A stretch of 61,326 nt of DNA from Oscillospiraceae bacterium (GTDB taxonomy: Bacteria > Bacillota > Clostridia > Oscillospirales > Ruminococcaceae). Below, one piece after another: positions 7,511 through 17,016 of the stretch (its first letter is position 1; every line of letters begins with the position of its first letter). The notes beneath the pieces were generated by a model that was not told the origin of the DNA, did no database searches, and was given only the letters and a program-made list of their open reading frames with translations. The DNA is taken from the NCBI GenBank assembly GCA_029007985.1, contig JAQXIW010000035.1, positions 1 to 61,326 on the forward strand, given 5' to 3'. A program made the translations under genes and the position numbers.

Positions 7511-9889
7511 GTGATTGAAAAAAGTTTACACTCTATTGAATACGACAAGATTCTAGCCGAATTATCGGGATTATGCGTATTCGCGGAAAATAAAGAGTCT
7601 GTTTTGAAAATGAGACCGTTGAACGACGCACGGTCTGTCAAAGACGAGCTCACAAAAACAGACACGATGATGACATACATATATCAGTATTCCGAGCCCC
7701 GTTTGGACAGCGCAAAGGGCGCATACGAGGCTGTTTCACATTCAAAAAAAGGCGCAATGCTGTCTTGTGCGGAATTGCTTGCCGTGGCAAGAATGTACCG
7801 AAATTTTGACAGAATTAAAAAATGGTATCTTCAAAACGAAAGAAAGAGCCCGATTTTAGATTGGACAATAAGCTCTATTTCCGACAACAACCCTTTGGAA
7901 AAGGCCATTACCGACTCAATATTAAATGAAAATACAGTAGCCGATACAGCCAGCAACGAACTGTACGATATCAGAAGAAAAATAAAGCAGTCTGAAGGCT
8001 CTGTCCGCGACAAGCTGGACAGCATTATTAGAAACAGCACCTACCAAAAATATCTCCAAGAAGCCGTTGTTACAATAAGGGGAGATAAGTTTGTAATTCC
8101 TGTTAAAAGCGAATATAAAAACGAAATATCCGGCGTCGTACACGATGTATCTTCGTCGGGGTCTACATTTTTTATTGAGCCGTCAATAATTGCCGAGCTC
8201 AATGCAAAAATAATGCAGCTCAAAAATCGGGAGCAGGATGAAATAAACAAAATTCTTTTCAGATTTTCACAGATGGTAGCCGCAAATTCGACGCTGTTTG
8301 AAGACAGCTACGAAAAGCTTTTGTGTGCGGATAAATATATTGCAATGGCAAAATTGGGCATAAAAATGGACGCCGTTATGCCTTGCGTAAACGATGAACT
8401 GAAATTTGATCTTAAAAAGGCAAGACATCCTCTTATCGACAAAAACAAGGTGGTGCCTGTGGATATTTCTCTGGGGTATAATTATGACACAATGATTATC
8501 ACAGGCCCTAACACCGGCGGTAAGACAGTAACGCTGAAAACAGCGGGTTTGCTATGCTGTATGGCTTGCTCCGGCCTTATGATACCGGCGGCGGAAAACA
8601 GCTCGGTTTGCCGGTTTGATTCGGTACTTGTGGATATAGGCGATGAACAGAGCATAGAGCAAAGCTTGTCGACTTTTTCGGGACACATGACGAATATCGC
8701 AAAAATACTCAATACGGCCACGGAGAAAAGCCTTGTTTTGATGGATGAGCTCGGCGCAGGCACCGACCCGGCGGAAGGCGCGTCTCTCGCTTTGAGCATA
8801 ATTGAAAAATTGAGAGAGATAGGCGCAAAAGTCATTTCAACTACCCACTACGGAGAATTGAAAATTTATGCCCTTGAAACTCCGGGTGTACAAAACGCAA
8901 GCTGTGAATTTGATGTGGAAACTCTTCAGCCTACTTATAAACTGCTTGTAGGCGTACCGGGCAAATCAAACGCTTTCTTTATCAGCCGTAAACTCGGTAT
9001 AAGCGAAGATATAATAGAAAACGCAAAATCGCATTTGTCGGAAGATGAAAAGAATTTGAATAAGGTGTTTTCACAGCTTGAGGAGATGAAAAAAGAGCTC
9101 GCCGAAAGACAGAGAGAAATTGACGAGCTAAAGGATTTTGCCGGCAACAAAATGAGACAGGCTCAGGAAAAGAGCGATAAAATCATTCGGCAGGCAAAAA
9201 AAGAGGCGGAGATACTGACAGAACAGGCCAGAGCAAAAGCTCAAAAAGTACAGGACGAAGCATACAGGCTGTCGGATGAACTTAAAGTTTTACAGAAACA
9301 AGAAAATGTCTCTGCTCGGCAAAGATTGCGGCAGGCTCGAGATATTGCCAGAAATAAATCCAACAAACTTTTGCAAAGCGTGGAGAAAAACGACGAAAAA
9401 ATAATAAATTACCCTAAAATCGACAAAGTCAAAAAAGGGGACAAGGTCGTCGTAGCTTCTCTCAATTTGCACGCCGTAGCTCAGGGCCCGGCAAATCAAA
9501 GCGGCATGGTTGAGGTCGTCTCGGGTGTCATTAAAACAAAAGTGCATATTGACGATTTGTATCTCGATACAACACCGGAAAAGAAAAGGGATGCAAACCC
9601 GTATAAAAAGACAATTTCAAAAGTTGTCACAAGCACATCCAGAGATTCCAGCATGGAAATAAATCTGCTCGGTATGACGGTGGACGACGCTGTTTTGGAG
9701 GTCGACAGATTTATCGACAACGCCGTTATGAGACATCTCAATCAGATATACATCATTCACGGCAAGGGCACGGGCGCGTTGAGAAGCGGCATTCAAACCC
9801 ACCTTAAAAAACACCCTTCCGTTAGGTCGTACCGACTGGGTACTTACGGCGAAGGCGACAGCGGCGTAACGGTTGTCGAGCTGAAATAA
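7511..9889 (+). CDS. mutS2: Endonuclease/ATPase MutS2
   Basis: MutS2 is a MutS-like ABC ATPase without the mismatch-recognition domain; in Gram-positives it acts against recombination intermediates and on collided ribosomes. The start is a GTG with GGAG upstream. The lever and core region spans about 1-300 and Walker A GPNTGGKT is near 332-339. The signature and Walker B region follows (MDELGAGTDPAEGA near 413-427). A long charged coiled coil covers about 500-640, and the Smr nuclease domain with HGKGTGALR near 750 closes the protein. At 792 residues it is full length. It ends the first plus-strand cluster; no clear terminator was seen before the rpsB promoter. Confidence 0.97.
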   Translation: MIEKSLHSIEYDKILAELSGLCVFAENKESVLKMRPLNDARSVKDELTKTDTMMTYIYQYSEPRLDSAKGAYEAVSHSKKGAMLSCAELLAVARMYRNFDRIKKWYLQNERKSPILDWTISSISDNNPLEKAITDSILNENTVADTASNELYDIRRKIKQSEGSVRDKLDSIIRNSTYQKYLQEAVVTIRGDKFVIPVKSEYKNEISGVVHDVSSSGSTFFIEPSIIAELNAKIMQLKNREQDEINKILFRFSQMVAANSTLFEDSYEKLLCADKYIAMAKLGIKMDAVMPCVNDELKFDLKKARHPLIDKNKVVPVDISLGYNYDTMIITGPNTGGKTVTLKTAGLLCCMACSGLMIPAAENSSVCRFDSVLVDIGDEQSIEQSLSTFSGHMTNIAKILNTATEKSLVLMDELGAGTDPAEGASLALSIIEKLREIGAKVISTTHYGELKIYALETPGVQNASCEFDVETLQPTYKLLVGVPGKSNAFFISRKLGISEDIIENAKSHLSEDEKNLNKVFSQLEEMKKELAERQREIDELKDFAGNKMRQAQEKSDKIIRQAKKEAEILTEQARAKAQKVQDEAYRLSDELKVLQKQENVSARQRLRQARDIARNKSNKLLQSVEKNDEKIINYPKIDKVKKGDKVVVASLNLHAVAQGPANQSGMVEVVSGVIKTKVHIDDLYLDTTPEKKRDANPYKKTISKVVTSTSRDSSMEINLLGMTVDDAVLEVDRFIDNAVMRHLNQIYIIHGKGTGALRSGIQTHLKKHPSVRSYRLGTYGEGDSGVTVVELK

Positions 9890-9961
9890 AATACTAAATA
9901 TAACACTGTACCGGACGGGTAAAATTATCGAAAATTTCGCGGAAAAATGTGAAAATTTTGA

Positions 9962-9990
9962 TTGACAACGGCACAGTGTTTTGTTATAAT
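9962..9990 (+). promoter_or_regulatory. Strong consensus promoter of rpsB-tsf
   Basis: Perfect TTGACA (9962-9967), a 17-base spacer and perfect TATAAT (9985-9990), with A/T tracts just upstream (9920-9960) that could act as an UP element. This fits the high output expected for ribosomal protein genes. Confidence 0.92.
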
Positions 9991-9997
9991 TGTTAGG

Positions 9998-10099
9998 CAA
10001 ATATGCACACTGTGTTCCTTACAGGTGGTGTAGAAGATATCTATTATCTGTAAAAAGACATAGACACAGTGGAAGATTAACCAAACGGAGGTAAAAATT
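9998..10099 (+). promoter_or_regulatory. Structured 5' leader of rpsB (candidate S2 autoregulatory RNA)
   Basis: The roughly 100-base untranslated leader can fold into two nested perfect helices: CACTGTGT (10008-10015) with ACACAGTG (10064-10071), and inside it TTACAG (10019-10024) with CTGTAA (10048-10053). The GATATC-containing tip lies in between. The ribosome binding site CGGAGG follows at about 10085-10090. rpsB is autoregulated through its leader in some bacteria; whether this fold is such an element is inference from pairing in one sequence. Confidence 0.5.
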
Positions 10100-10837
10100 A
10101 TGTCATCAGTATCAATGAAACAGTTGCTGGAAGCCGGCGTACACTTCGGCCACCAGACAAGAAGATGGAACCCTAAAATGGCTAAGTACATCTTCACAGA
10201 AAGAAACGGTATTTACATCATCGATTTGCAGAAAACAGTTAAAATGCTCGACACTGCTTACGATTTTGTAAAAGAAGTATCTGCAGAAGGCGGAGAAATC
10301 CTTTTTGTAGGCACAAAGAAGCAGGCTCAGGAGGCTATCAAGGACGAAGCCGAAAGATGCGGCATGCACTTTGTAAACGCAAGATGGCTCGGCGGTATGC
10401 TCACAAACTTCCGCACAATCAAGACAAGAGTAGCGCGTCTTGAACAGCTCAACAAGATGAAAGAAGACGGCACATTCGATCTTCTTCCTAAGAAAGAAGT
10501 TGTTAAGCTCGAGCTCGAAATCGAAAAGCTTGAAAAGAACATCGGCGGTATCAAAAATATGACAGAGCTTCCAAAAGCTATGTTCGTTGTTGATACAAGA
10601 AAAGAAAAAATTGCAGTAGCAGAAGCAAGAAACCTCGGTATTCCTGTTGTAGCTATTGTTGACACAAACTGTGATCCGGATGAAGTTGACTATGTAATTC
10701 CTGGCAACGACGACGCTATCAGAGCCGTTAAGCTTATTGCCGCCGCTATGGCTGATGCTGTTATCGAAGGTCGTCAGGGCGAACAGTTCGAAGCAGCTCC
10801 TGTTGAAGCAGAAGAAACAGCAGAAGTTGAAGAATAA
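10100..10837 (+). CDS. rpsB: 30S ribosomal protein S2
   Basis: This structural protein of the small ribosomal subunit begins with the family signature ([19 protein letters not shown]) and contains the conserved [16 protein letters not shown] and [15 protein letters not shown] segments. The length of 245 residues is normal, with an acidic tail rich in Glu and Ala. Codon use is strongly biased, as expected for a highly expressed gene. A good CGGAGG ribosome binding site precedes the ATG. It is followed by tsf after 42 bases, the order seen in most bacteria. Confidence 0.98.
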   Translation: MSSVSMKQLLEAGVHFGHQTRRWNPKMAKYIFTERNGIYIIDLQKTVKMLDTAYDFVKEVSAEGGEILFVGTKKQAQEAIKDEAERCGMHFVNARWLGGMLTNFRTIKTRVARLEQLNKMKEDGTFDLLPKKEVVKLELEIEKLEKNIGGIKNMTELPKAMFVVDTRKEKIAVAEARNLGIPVVAIVDTNCDPDEVDYVIPGNDDAIRAVKLIAAAMADAVIEGRQGEQFEAAPVEAEETAEVEE

Positions 10838-10879
10838 TTCAATCAATTACTTTTAATTACATATTGGAGGAAACTACAA

Positions 10880-11803
10880 ATGGCATTTACAGCAAGTGAT
10901 GTTAAAAATCTTCGCGAAGCTACAGGCTGCGGTATGATGGACTGCAAAAAAGCTCTTACACAGGCTGACGGCGATTTCGATAAAGCAGTTGAAATTCTCA
11001 GAGAAATGGGCCTTGCAAAAGCTGCAAAAAAAGCCGGCAGAATCGCTGCAGAAGGCGTCGTTTATGCTACAGTTGACAAAGCTGCTAAAATCGGCGTTGT
11101 TGTAGAAGTAAACTCTGAAACAGACTTCGTCGCAAAGAACGAAACATTCAAAAACTTTGTAAGCGATGTTGCCACGGTTATTGCCAAGGAAAACCCGGCC
11201 GATGTTGCAGACCTTCTCACAAAGACAATGCCAAGCGGCAAGACAGTTGACGAAGCTCTCAAAGAAAACATCCAGGTCATCGGTGAAAACCAGACAATCC
11301 GCCGTTTCGTAAGATATGAAGGCGACTGTGTTTCTTACATTCACGCAGGCGGCACACACGGTGTTCTCGTTAAATTCGAAACTTCCGATGAAATCTATGC
11401 AAAACCTGAATTTGAAGCATACGGCAGAAATGTTGCAATGCAGATTGCGGCTATGAACCCGGGCTACCTCGACAGAGAATCTGTTCCACAGTCGGTTATC
11501 GACAACGAAACAGCTATTCTTGTAGCACAGATGGAAAATGACCCAAAGAACGCTTCAAAGCCACAGGCAATCAAAGAAAAGATTGCCGCAGGTCAGATCG
11601 GCAAATTCTTCAAGGAAAACTGCCTTGTTGAACAGGCTTATGTTCAGGACGGCGATATGACTGTTAAGTCATACACAGATTCCGTTGCAAAAGCTCTCGG
11701 CGGCGACATTAAGATTGTTGCTTTCACACGCTATGAAAAAGGCGAAGGCGTAGAAAAGAAACGGGATGACTTTGCTGCAGAAGTTGCAAGCATGGTAAAA
11801 TAA
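10880..11803 (+). CDS. tsf: Translation elongation factor Ts
   Basis: EF-Ts exchanges GDP for GTP on EF-Tu. The N-terminal UBA-like domain holds the signature LREATGCGMMDCKKAL (about 11-26). The second signature, with VEVNSETDFVAKNE, is near 75-88 and carries the residues that contact EF-Tu. The length of 307 residues is normal. A TTGGAGG ribosome binding site lies upstream. A strong terminator follows at 11813, so rpsB-tsf forms its own transcription unit. Confidence 0.98.
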   Translation: MAFTASDVKNLREATGCGMMDCKKALTQADGDFDKAVEILREMGLAKAAKKAGRIAAEGVVYATVDKAAKIGVVVEVNSETDFVAKNETFKNFVSDVATVIAKENPADVADLLTKTMPSGKTVDEALKENIQVIGENQTIRRFVRYEGDCVSYIHAGGTHGVLVKFETSDEIYAKPEFEAYGRNVAMQIAAMNPGYLDRESVPQSVIDNETAILVAQMENDPKNASKPQAIKEKIAAGQIGKFFKENCLVEQAYVQDGDMTVKSYTDSVAKALGGDIKIVAFTRYEKGEGVEKKRDDFAAEVASMVK

Positions 11804-11812
11804 TTAAACCTC

Positions 11813-11847
11813 AAAAAAGCGGTCTGCTCGACCGCTTTTTTATTTTG
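11813..11847 (+). terminator. Rho-independent terminator of rpsB-tsf
   Basis: A 12-bp stem AAAAAAGCGGTC/GACCGCTTTTTT (11813-11824 with 11830-11841) with the five-base loop TGCTC is followed by ATTTTG. Confidence 0.92.
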
Positions 11848-11869
11848 TTCACAGAATGACTACAATTTA

Positions 11870-11897
11870 TTGCTTTACTTTAATGTGTATTTATAGT
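11870..11897 (+). promoter_or_regulatory. Possible promoter of the pyrH-to-polC cluster
   Basis: TTGCTT (11870-11875), a 16-base spacer and TATAGT (11892-11897) lie between the tsf terminator and pyrH. The match is moderate and the region is AT-rich, but a promoter is needed here after the terminator. Confidence 0.4.
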
Positions 11898-11931
11898 AAA
11901 ATAATATAAAATAATATGCGGGGTGACTAAG

Positions 11932-12636
11932 ATGTCTATTAAATATAAAAGAGTTCTTATTAAGCTCAGCGGCGAGGCTCTCGCCGGCGAAAAAGGATTT
12001 GGACTTGACTATCCTACGGTACTCGATATTTGCAAAAACATAAAACAAGCACACGACATGGGTGCCGAAATAGGTATTGTTGTCGGCGGCGGCAACTTTT
12101 GGAGAGGCCGTTCCAGCGGAGATATGGAAAGAACAAGAGCCGACCAAATCGGCATGCTTGCGACGGTAATGAACGCATTATCCGTAGCCGACGCCCTTGA
12201 AAAACTCGGCCTTGAAGTCAGAGTACAGACTGCTTTACAGATGCAGCAGGTTGCAGAACCTTACATTCGCAACCGAGCTACAAGACACTTGGAAAAGGGC
12301 AGAATCGTCATTTTTGCCTGCGGTACCGGTAATCCGTTCTTCTCAACGGATACTGCGGCGGCACTCAGAGCGGCTGAAATCAACGCCGAAATTATATTCA
12401 AAGCCACAATGGTAGACGGCGTCTATGACAAAGACCCTAAAAAGTACCCTGATGCAAAAAAATATGACACTTTATCGTTTACAAAAGTCCTAAACGACCA
12501 GCTCAATGTTATGGATATGACGGCGGCGACGATGTGTCGTGATAACCATTTGCCGATTTTGGTATTCGATATGAATGACGGCAACATTGCAAAGGCTTTG
12601 AGAGGCGACACAATCGGTACATTAGTCACTGAATAA
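11932..12636 (+). CDS. pyrH: UMP kinase
   Basis: PyrH phosphorylates UMP to UDP in pyrimidine nucleotide synthesis; the bacterial enzyme is a hexamer of the amino acid kinase fold. [16 protein letters not shown] at the N-terminus, [11 protein letters not shown] and the [15 protein letters not shown]-type stretch are family hallmarks. The ATG at 11932 is preferred over an in-frame GTG at 11923 because the GGGGTGA just upstream then serves as ribosome binding site; this gives 234 residues. It is followed 11 bases later by frr, a conserved pair. Confidence 0.97.
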   Translation: MSIKYKRVLIKLSGEALAGEKGFGLDYPTVLDICKNIKQAHDMGAEIGIVVGGGNFWRGRSSGDMERTRADQIGMLATVMNALSVADALEKLGLEVRVQTALQMQQVAEPYIRNRATRHLEKGRIVIFACGTGNPFFSTDTAAALRAAEINAEIIFKATMVDGVYDKDPKKYPDAKKYDTLSFTKVLNDQLNVMDMTAATMCRDNHLPILVFDMNDGNIAKALRGDTIGTLVTE

Positions 12637-12647
12637 GGAGAGAAAAT

Positions 12648-13193
12648 ATGACAAAATCTTACGAAGACAGAATGATTCAGGCTGTCAAACATCTTGAAAA
12701 CGAATATGTAAATGTGCGTGCAGGCAGAGCCAACCCGGGTATTCTCGACAAAGTTACCGTTGAATATTACGGTTCGGACACTCCTATAAACCAGGTTGCA
12801 TCAATAGGCCAGCCGGACGCCAGAACTCTCACAATTACTCCGTGGGACAGAAGTCTTTTGAAAAAAGTTACCAAAGCCATTCAGGTATCGGAAATAGGCA
12901 TTAACCCGGTTGACGACGGCTCATGCATCAGACTTGTTTTCCCGGCTCCGACCGAGGAACGCAGAAAAGCTCTGCAAAAAGATGTTTCCAAAATGGCGGA
13001 AGAAGCAAAAGTCGCTGTCAGAAATGTAAGAAGAGACGCAATGGATAAATTCAAAGCCGCTAAAAAAGCCGGCGAACTGACAGAGGACGGGCTTAAAGAC
13101 TTAGAAGAAAAAATGCAGAAGATCACAGACAAATATATTAAAAATATTGATGATGTCGCTGCAAAGAAATCAAAAGAAGTTATGGAACTTTAA
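12648..13193 (+). CDS. frr: Ribosome recycling factor
   Basis: RRF, with EF-G, splits the post-termination ribosome. The 181-residue protein contains the VRAGRANPGILDKV segment near the N-terminus and the domain I helices with RNVRRDAMDKFK and EEKMQKITDKYI. An AAGGAGAG ribosome binding site lies directly before the ATG. It follows pyrH closely, as in most Firmicutes. Confidence 0.97.
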   Translation: MTKSYEDRMIQAVKHLENEYVNVRAGRANPGILDKVTVEYYGSDTPINQVASIGQPDARTLTITPWDRSLLKKVTKAIQVSEIGINPVDDGSCIRLVFPAPTEERRKALQKDVSKMAEEAKVAVRNVRRDAMDKFKAAKKAGELTEDGLKDLEEKMQKITDKYIKNIDDVAAKKSKEVMEL

Positions 13194-13211
13194 TAATTTA
13201 CACAGATTTCA

Positions 13212-13236
13212 ATGGGGCATATTCTTTATGCCCCAT
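13212..13236 (+). other. Hairpin between frr and uppS
   Basis: A perfect 9-bp stem ATGGGGCAT/ATGCCCCAT (13212-13220 with 13228-13236) has a seven-base loop. There is no T-run after it, so it is not a standard terminator. It could be an RNA processing or stability element between frr and the membrane-lipid genes. Confidence 0.6.
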
Positions 13237-13255
13237 AAATAATATAAGGGTTTTT

Positions 13256-13963
13256 ATGGATTCAAATATTCGCATACCAAAGCACATAGGTATAATAATG
13301 GACGGTAACGGCAGATGGGCTAAAAAGAGATTTTTGCCGAGAAATGCCGGCCACAAGAAAGGCGCGGAAGTTTTTCAGGATATTACAAGATACTGCAACG
13401 AGTTAGGGCTTGAATCGGTGACTTTTTATGCTTTTTCCACGGAAAATTGGAAAAGACCCGAAGAAGAAGTCAACGGCATTATGTCTCTGTTAAAAGAATA
13501 TCTCATAAAAGCGTTTGACTACGAAAAAGAAAACAACAGAGTGCTTTTCCTCGGCGATAAATCCGCATTTTCAGGCGAGTTGCTTGACTTGATGAACGAT
13601 ATTGAGACTAAAACGGCAGACAGAGACGGAATGACATTAAACATTGCGCTGAATTACGGCGGCAGAGACGAAATAGTCAATGCTACAAAGGAAATCGCAA
13701 AAAATGTCCGGTCGGGAAAAATTCGAATTGAGGATATCAATGAAAAAATGCTGTCAGACAATATGTACACAAAAGGTCAGCCTGACCCTGATTTTATATT
13801 GAGACCGTCCGGTGAAAAGAGACTGTCGAACTTTCTCTTATGGCAAAGCGCTTATGCAGAATTTATTTATATGGATGTTTTGTGGCCTGATTTCACAAGA
13901 AAAGATTTAGACGAGGCAATATTGGAATTTAACCGAAGAAACAGAAGATTTGGCGGTGTATGA
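13256..13963 (+). CDS. uppS: Isoprenyl transferase (undecaprenyl diphosphate synthase)
   Basis: The enzyme adds isopentenyl diphosphate units in cis to build the C55 carrier lipid for peptidoglycan. The catalytic Asp lies in the IIMDGNGRWAKKR motif (D16). SVTFYAFSTENWKRP and the C-terminal RPSGEKRLSNFLLWQSAYAE segment complete the family pattern. At 235 residues it is slightly short but complete. The stop at 13961-13963 is one base before the cdsA start. Here uppS sits in one string with the isoprenoid genes dxr and ispG. Confidence 0.96.
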   Translation: MDSNIRIPKHIGIIMDGNGRWAKKRFLPRNAGHKKGAEVFQDITRYCNELGLESVTFYAFSTENWKRPEEEVNGIMSLLKEYLIKAFDYEKENNRVLFLGDKSAFSGELLDLMNDIETKTADRDGMTLNIALNYGGRDEIVNATKEIAKNVRSGKIRIEDINEKMLSDNMYTKGQPDPDFILRPSGEKRLSNFLLWQSAYAEFIYMDVLWPDFTRKDLDEAILEFNRRNRRFGGV

Positions 13964-13964
13964 T

Positions 13965-14834
13965 ATGAAAACAAGAATAATATCCGGTATCGGAATTTTC
14001 GCCGTTTTGACATTTACGGTTTTATTTTACAACACAATTTTTTCTAATATAGCGGCTTTGCGGGCTTATTTGATGTCGTTGGTTGAAATTAAAAATGCCT
14101 TTAATGTGAAAAATACCCGTACAAGCTTTGTCGTCCTGGCAATTGTCGGCACATATTTAATAATGATTGAGTATTTGCCGATAAAGTCCGCAATGCTTCC
14201 GATTGTGGTTTTAATGGCTTGCTACGGTACTGTAACGGTTTTTAATTTTGATAAAATAGATATAAGGTCTGTTTCTTCAAGCTTTATGTACGGCATATAT
14301 TCAATGGTGGGCTTTTTCTCGTTGATTTTGTATAAATCGGTTTTACCGTTTAATTCATTTGACTACGACGCAAGTTTCCTGTTTTCAATGTCCATCCTCA
14401 TTGCTTGGGTAGGGGATTCCGCGGCATACTTTTCCGGTTTTTTGTTCGGCAAACATAAGATGGCGCCGAAACTCAGCCCTAAAAAGACAATAGAGGGGGC
14501 GATAGGCGGCATATTGTGGTCTGGTGTTTTGTCGATGGGGTTGCTTTACCTTTACAGCATTATTAAACAAAATCTCATAAACTCGCCTGTTACAATCGGA
14601 ACTGACACGATTATTCTTTGGGCGTTTATAGGCGTATTCGGCTATGCCTTGGGAATGATAGGCGATTTGTTTGCATCTGCTGTAAAAAGACAGGTCGGAA
14701 TCAAGGACTATTCAAATCTTATACCCGGACACGGCGGTATTTTGGACAGATTCGACAGTGTAATAATCATTTCACCGGCTTTTGTAATACTGTCAAGCTA
14801 TATTGCTTCACAGGGAGGTCTTTTCAATGTATAA
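13965..14834 (+). CDS. cdsA: Phosphatidate cytidylyltransferase
   Basis: CdsA makes CDP-diacylglycerol, the precursor of phosphatidylglycerol and related membrane lipids. The product has several hydrophobic membrane helices and, at the C-terminal end, the signature region with LSPKKTIEGAIGG and GHGGILDRFDS. I use the ATG at 13965, one base after the uppS stop, giving 289 residues; an in-frame TTG at 13950 would lie inside uppS. It overlaps dxr by eight bases. Confidence 0.94.
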   Translation: MKTRIISGIGIFAVLTFTVLFYNTIFSNIAALRAYLMSLVEIKNAFNVKNTRTSFVVLAIVGTYLIMIEYLPIKSAMLPIVVLMACYGTVTVFNFDKIDIRSVSSSFMYGIYSMVGFFSLILYKSVLPFNSFDYDASFLFSMSILIAWVGDSAAYFSGFLFGKHKMAPKLSPKKTIEGAIGGILWSGVLSMGLLYLYSIIKQNLINSPVTIGTDTIILWAFIGVFGYALGMIGDLFASAVKRQVGIKDYSNLIPGHGGILDRFDSVIIISPAFVILSSYIASQGGLFNV

Positions 14835-15984
14835 TAATATAATTCTTTTGGGGTCTACCGGTTCTATCGGAAGACAGACCTTAGATGTGTGTAAAATGCA
14901 CGGTATAAATGTAGTTGCTCTATCGGCAAACAGCCGCACACGGATATTGGAGGAACAGATAAAAGAATTTCACCCAAAATATATTTGTATTACTGACATG
15001 GACGCTGCGACTGCATTTGAGGGGAAGGCCGCCGCATACGGCTGTGTTTTGTATAAAGGCAAGGAAGGACTTGTAAAACTCGCAACACTTGATACGGATG
15101 CCGTTGTCCTTAACGCCATCGTAGGCATTGCCGGTCTTGAAGCCACCTTGAACTCAATTAAGAGCGGAAAAGATGTTGCATTGGCTAATAAAGAGAGCTT
15201 AGTGACCGGCGGCAAGCTTGTCACGGATGCGGTGAAAAAATACGGCGTAAAACTATTGCCGGTAGATAGTGAACATTCGGCTATTTTTCAATGTTTACAG
15301 GACAAAGACAGTGCAAAAAGCCTAAAAAAGATAATTTTGACAGCGTCCGGCGGCCCGTTTTACGGTTATACAAAAGAACAGCTTGAAACCGTAACAAAAG
15401 CACAGGCTCTTAAACACCCAAACTGGAGCATGGGTGCAAAAATTACTATTGATTCCGCTACTTTAATGAATAAAGGCCTTGAGCTGATTGAAGCCGTTTG
15501 GCTGTTCGGCTTAAAAGCCGAAGATATAAAGATAGTAGTCCACAGACAGAGCATAGTACATTCCGCTGTACAGTTTGCAGATAACAGTGTCATCGCTCAA
15601 ATGGGAGTACCGGATATGAGAATACCGATACAATATGCTTTGACTTATCCGGACAGGCTGGAATCTCCCGCCGAAGAGCTGGATTTTTGGAATATGAGTG
15701 CCTTGACGTTCGGCGAGGCGGATACGGATACTTTCCTTTGTTTGAAAGCCGCAACAGAGGCCATAAATAAGGGCGGATTGTATCCGTGTGCCGTCAACGG
15801 CGCAAACGAGAGAGCGGTAGAGCTCTTTTTGAAAGATAAAATTAAATTTACCGACATTGGCAGAGCAGTATATAAAACGGTAAGTGCCTTTGATTTACCG
15901 TCGGATTACACTGTCGAAGATGTCTATAAAACAGATAAAATGGCAAGAGAATTTGTAGATTCTTATTTTGCCGACGAGGCGTAA
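14827..15984 (+). CDS. dxr: 1-deoxy-D-xylulose 5-phosphate reductoisomerase
   Basis: DXR converts DXP to MEP using NADPH, the first committed step of the MEP isoprenoid pathway. The NADPH-binding GSTGSIG motif is at 9-15. The metal- and substrate-binding segments LLPVDSEHSAIFQ and ATLMNKGLELIEA are present. The ATG at 14827 is chosen because GGGAGG lies nine bases before it; this gives 385 residues. The stop abuts the rseP start without a gap. Confidence 0.97.
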   Translation: MYNNIILLGSTGSIGRQTLDVCKMHGINVVALSANSRTRILEEQIKEFHPKYICITDMDAATAFEGKAAAYGCVLYKGKEGLVKLATLDTDAVVLNAIVGIAGLEATLNSIKSGKDVALANKESLVTGGKLVTDAVKKYGVKLLPVDSEHSAIFQCLQDKDSAKSLKKIILTASGGPFYGYTKEQLETVTKAQALKHPNWSMGAKITIDSATLMNKGLELIEAVWLFGLKAEDIKIVVHRQSIVHSAVQFADNSVIAQMGVPDMRIPIQYALTYPDRLESPAEELDFWNMSALTFGEADTDTFLCLKAATEAINKGGLYPCAVNGANERAVELFLKDKIKFTDIGRAVYKTVSAFDLPSDYTVEDVYKTDKMAREFVDSYFADEA

Positions 15985-17004
15985 ATGAGCATTATTATTT
16001 CAATACTGATTTTCAGTATAGTAATTTTGATTCACGAGTTCGGCCACTTTGTTACAGCCAAACTCAGCGGAATCAAAGTAAATGAATTTTCCATCGGTAT
16101 GGGGCCGAGACTTTGCGGTGTAAAAAAAGGTGATACAGAATACAATATCAGAATATTTCCCATAGGCGGATTTGTTGCGATGGAGGGGGAAGACGAAGAC
16201 AGCGGCAGTGAGGGCTCGTTTAATTCCGTACCCGTTCAAAGCAGAATCGCCGTTGTCGTAGCCGGCGCCGTAAATAACATTTTGCTCGGTTTTTTTATCC
16301 TTTGTCTTATGAACAATATGCAAGGGGCCATCACATCAAAAACAGTCAGCAGCTTTTACGACGGGGCAATGACAGAGAAAACCGGTCTTAGGGTAAACGA
16401 CGAAATCGTTGCGATAAACGGCAGGAAATGTTATGTGGCCGACGATATTATTTATGAATTTGCAAGAACGGAAAATGAAAAAGCGGATTTTACCGTAATA
16501 AGAGACGGCAAGAAAGTGGAACTCAAAGATGTCACCTTTGATACTTATGTTGGCGAAGACGGCGTAAAACAGCTTGTTTTGGATTTTACGGTATATCCTA
16601 TACAAAAGACCGTACCGAATATAGCAAAAGAATCTCTCAACGGCACTGTTTCAATAGCAAGACTTGCGTTCTTGAGTTTAGTTGATATGGTATCCGGCAG
16701 AGTGGAATTAAACAATATGGCAGGCCCTGTAGGCGTTGTTTCAACCATAAGCGAAGTGGCCTCTTACGGTATAGAGCCGGTTTTATACATTGTTGCTCTT
16801 ATTACCATAAATTTGGGTGTATTCAACCTAATACCTTTTCCTGCGCTGGACGGCGGCAGACTGGTGTTTTTGCTCTATGAACTGGTAATGAAAAAACCTA
16901 TAAATGAAAAATACCAAATTGCCTTAAACCTCGCCGGCATGGTTGCATTGCTGGGATTTATGGCGGTGGTTACCTTCAGCGATATTTCCAAGATATTCTT
17001 TTAA
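15985..17004 (+). CDS. rseP: Site-2 type zinc metalloprotease RseP
   Basis: This membrane-embedded protease cleaves transmembrane segments of anti-sigma factors and leftover signal peptides. The zinc site HEFGH (17-21) lies in the first membrane helix. A PDZ domain is visible around 120-190 (TGLRVNDEIVAINGR). The third zinc ligand is in the later helix with NLIPFPALDGGR near 280-291. The length of 339 residues suits a Gram-positive form with a single PDZ domain. It is directly coupled to dxr and followed by ispG, a cluster common in Firmicutes. Confidence 0.95.
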   Translation: MSIIISILIFSIVILIHEFGHFVTAKLSGIKVNEFSIGMGPRLCGVKKGDTEYNIRIFPIGGFVAMEGEDEDSGSEGSFNSVPVQSRIAVVVAGAVNNILLGFFILCLMNNMQGAITSKTVSSFYDGAMTEKTGLRVNDEIVAINGRKCYVADDIIYEFARTENEKADFTVIRDGKKVELKDVTFDTYVGEDGVKQLVLDFTVYPIQKTVPNIAKESLNGTVSIARLAFLSLVDMVSGRVELNNMAGPVGVVSTISEVASYGIEPVLYIVALITINLGVFNLIPFPALDGGRLVFLLYELVMKKPINEKYQIALNLAGMVALLGFMAVVTFSDISKIFF

Positions 17005-17016
17005 CGGTGTAAATTT

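Noticed and set aside
10112-10846. A 244-codon open frame on the minus strand opposite rpsB
   Set aside because: It mirrors rpsB almost end to end, is rich in Phe, Cys and Val from the reversed biased codons, and has no ribosome binding site. It is a shadow of the real gene.
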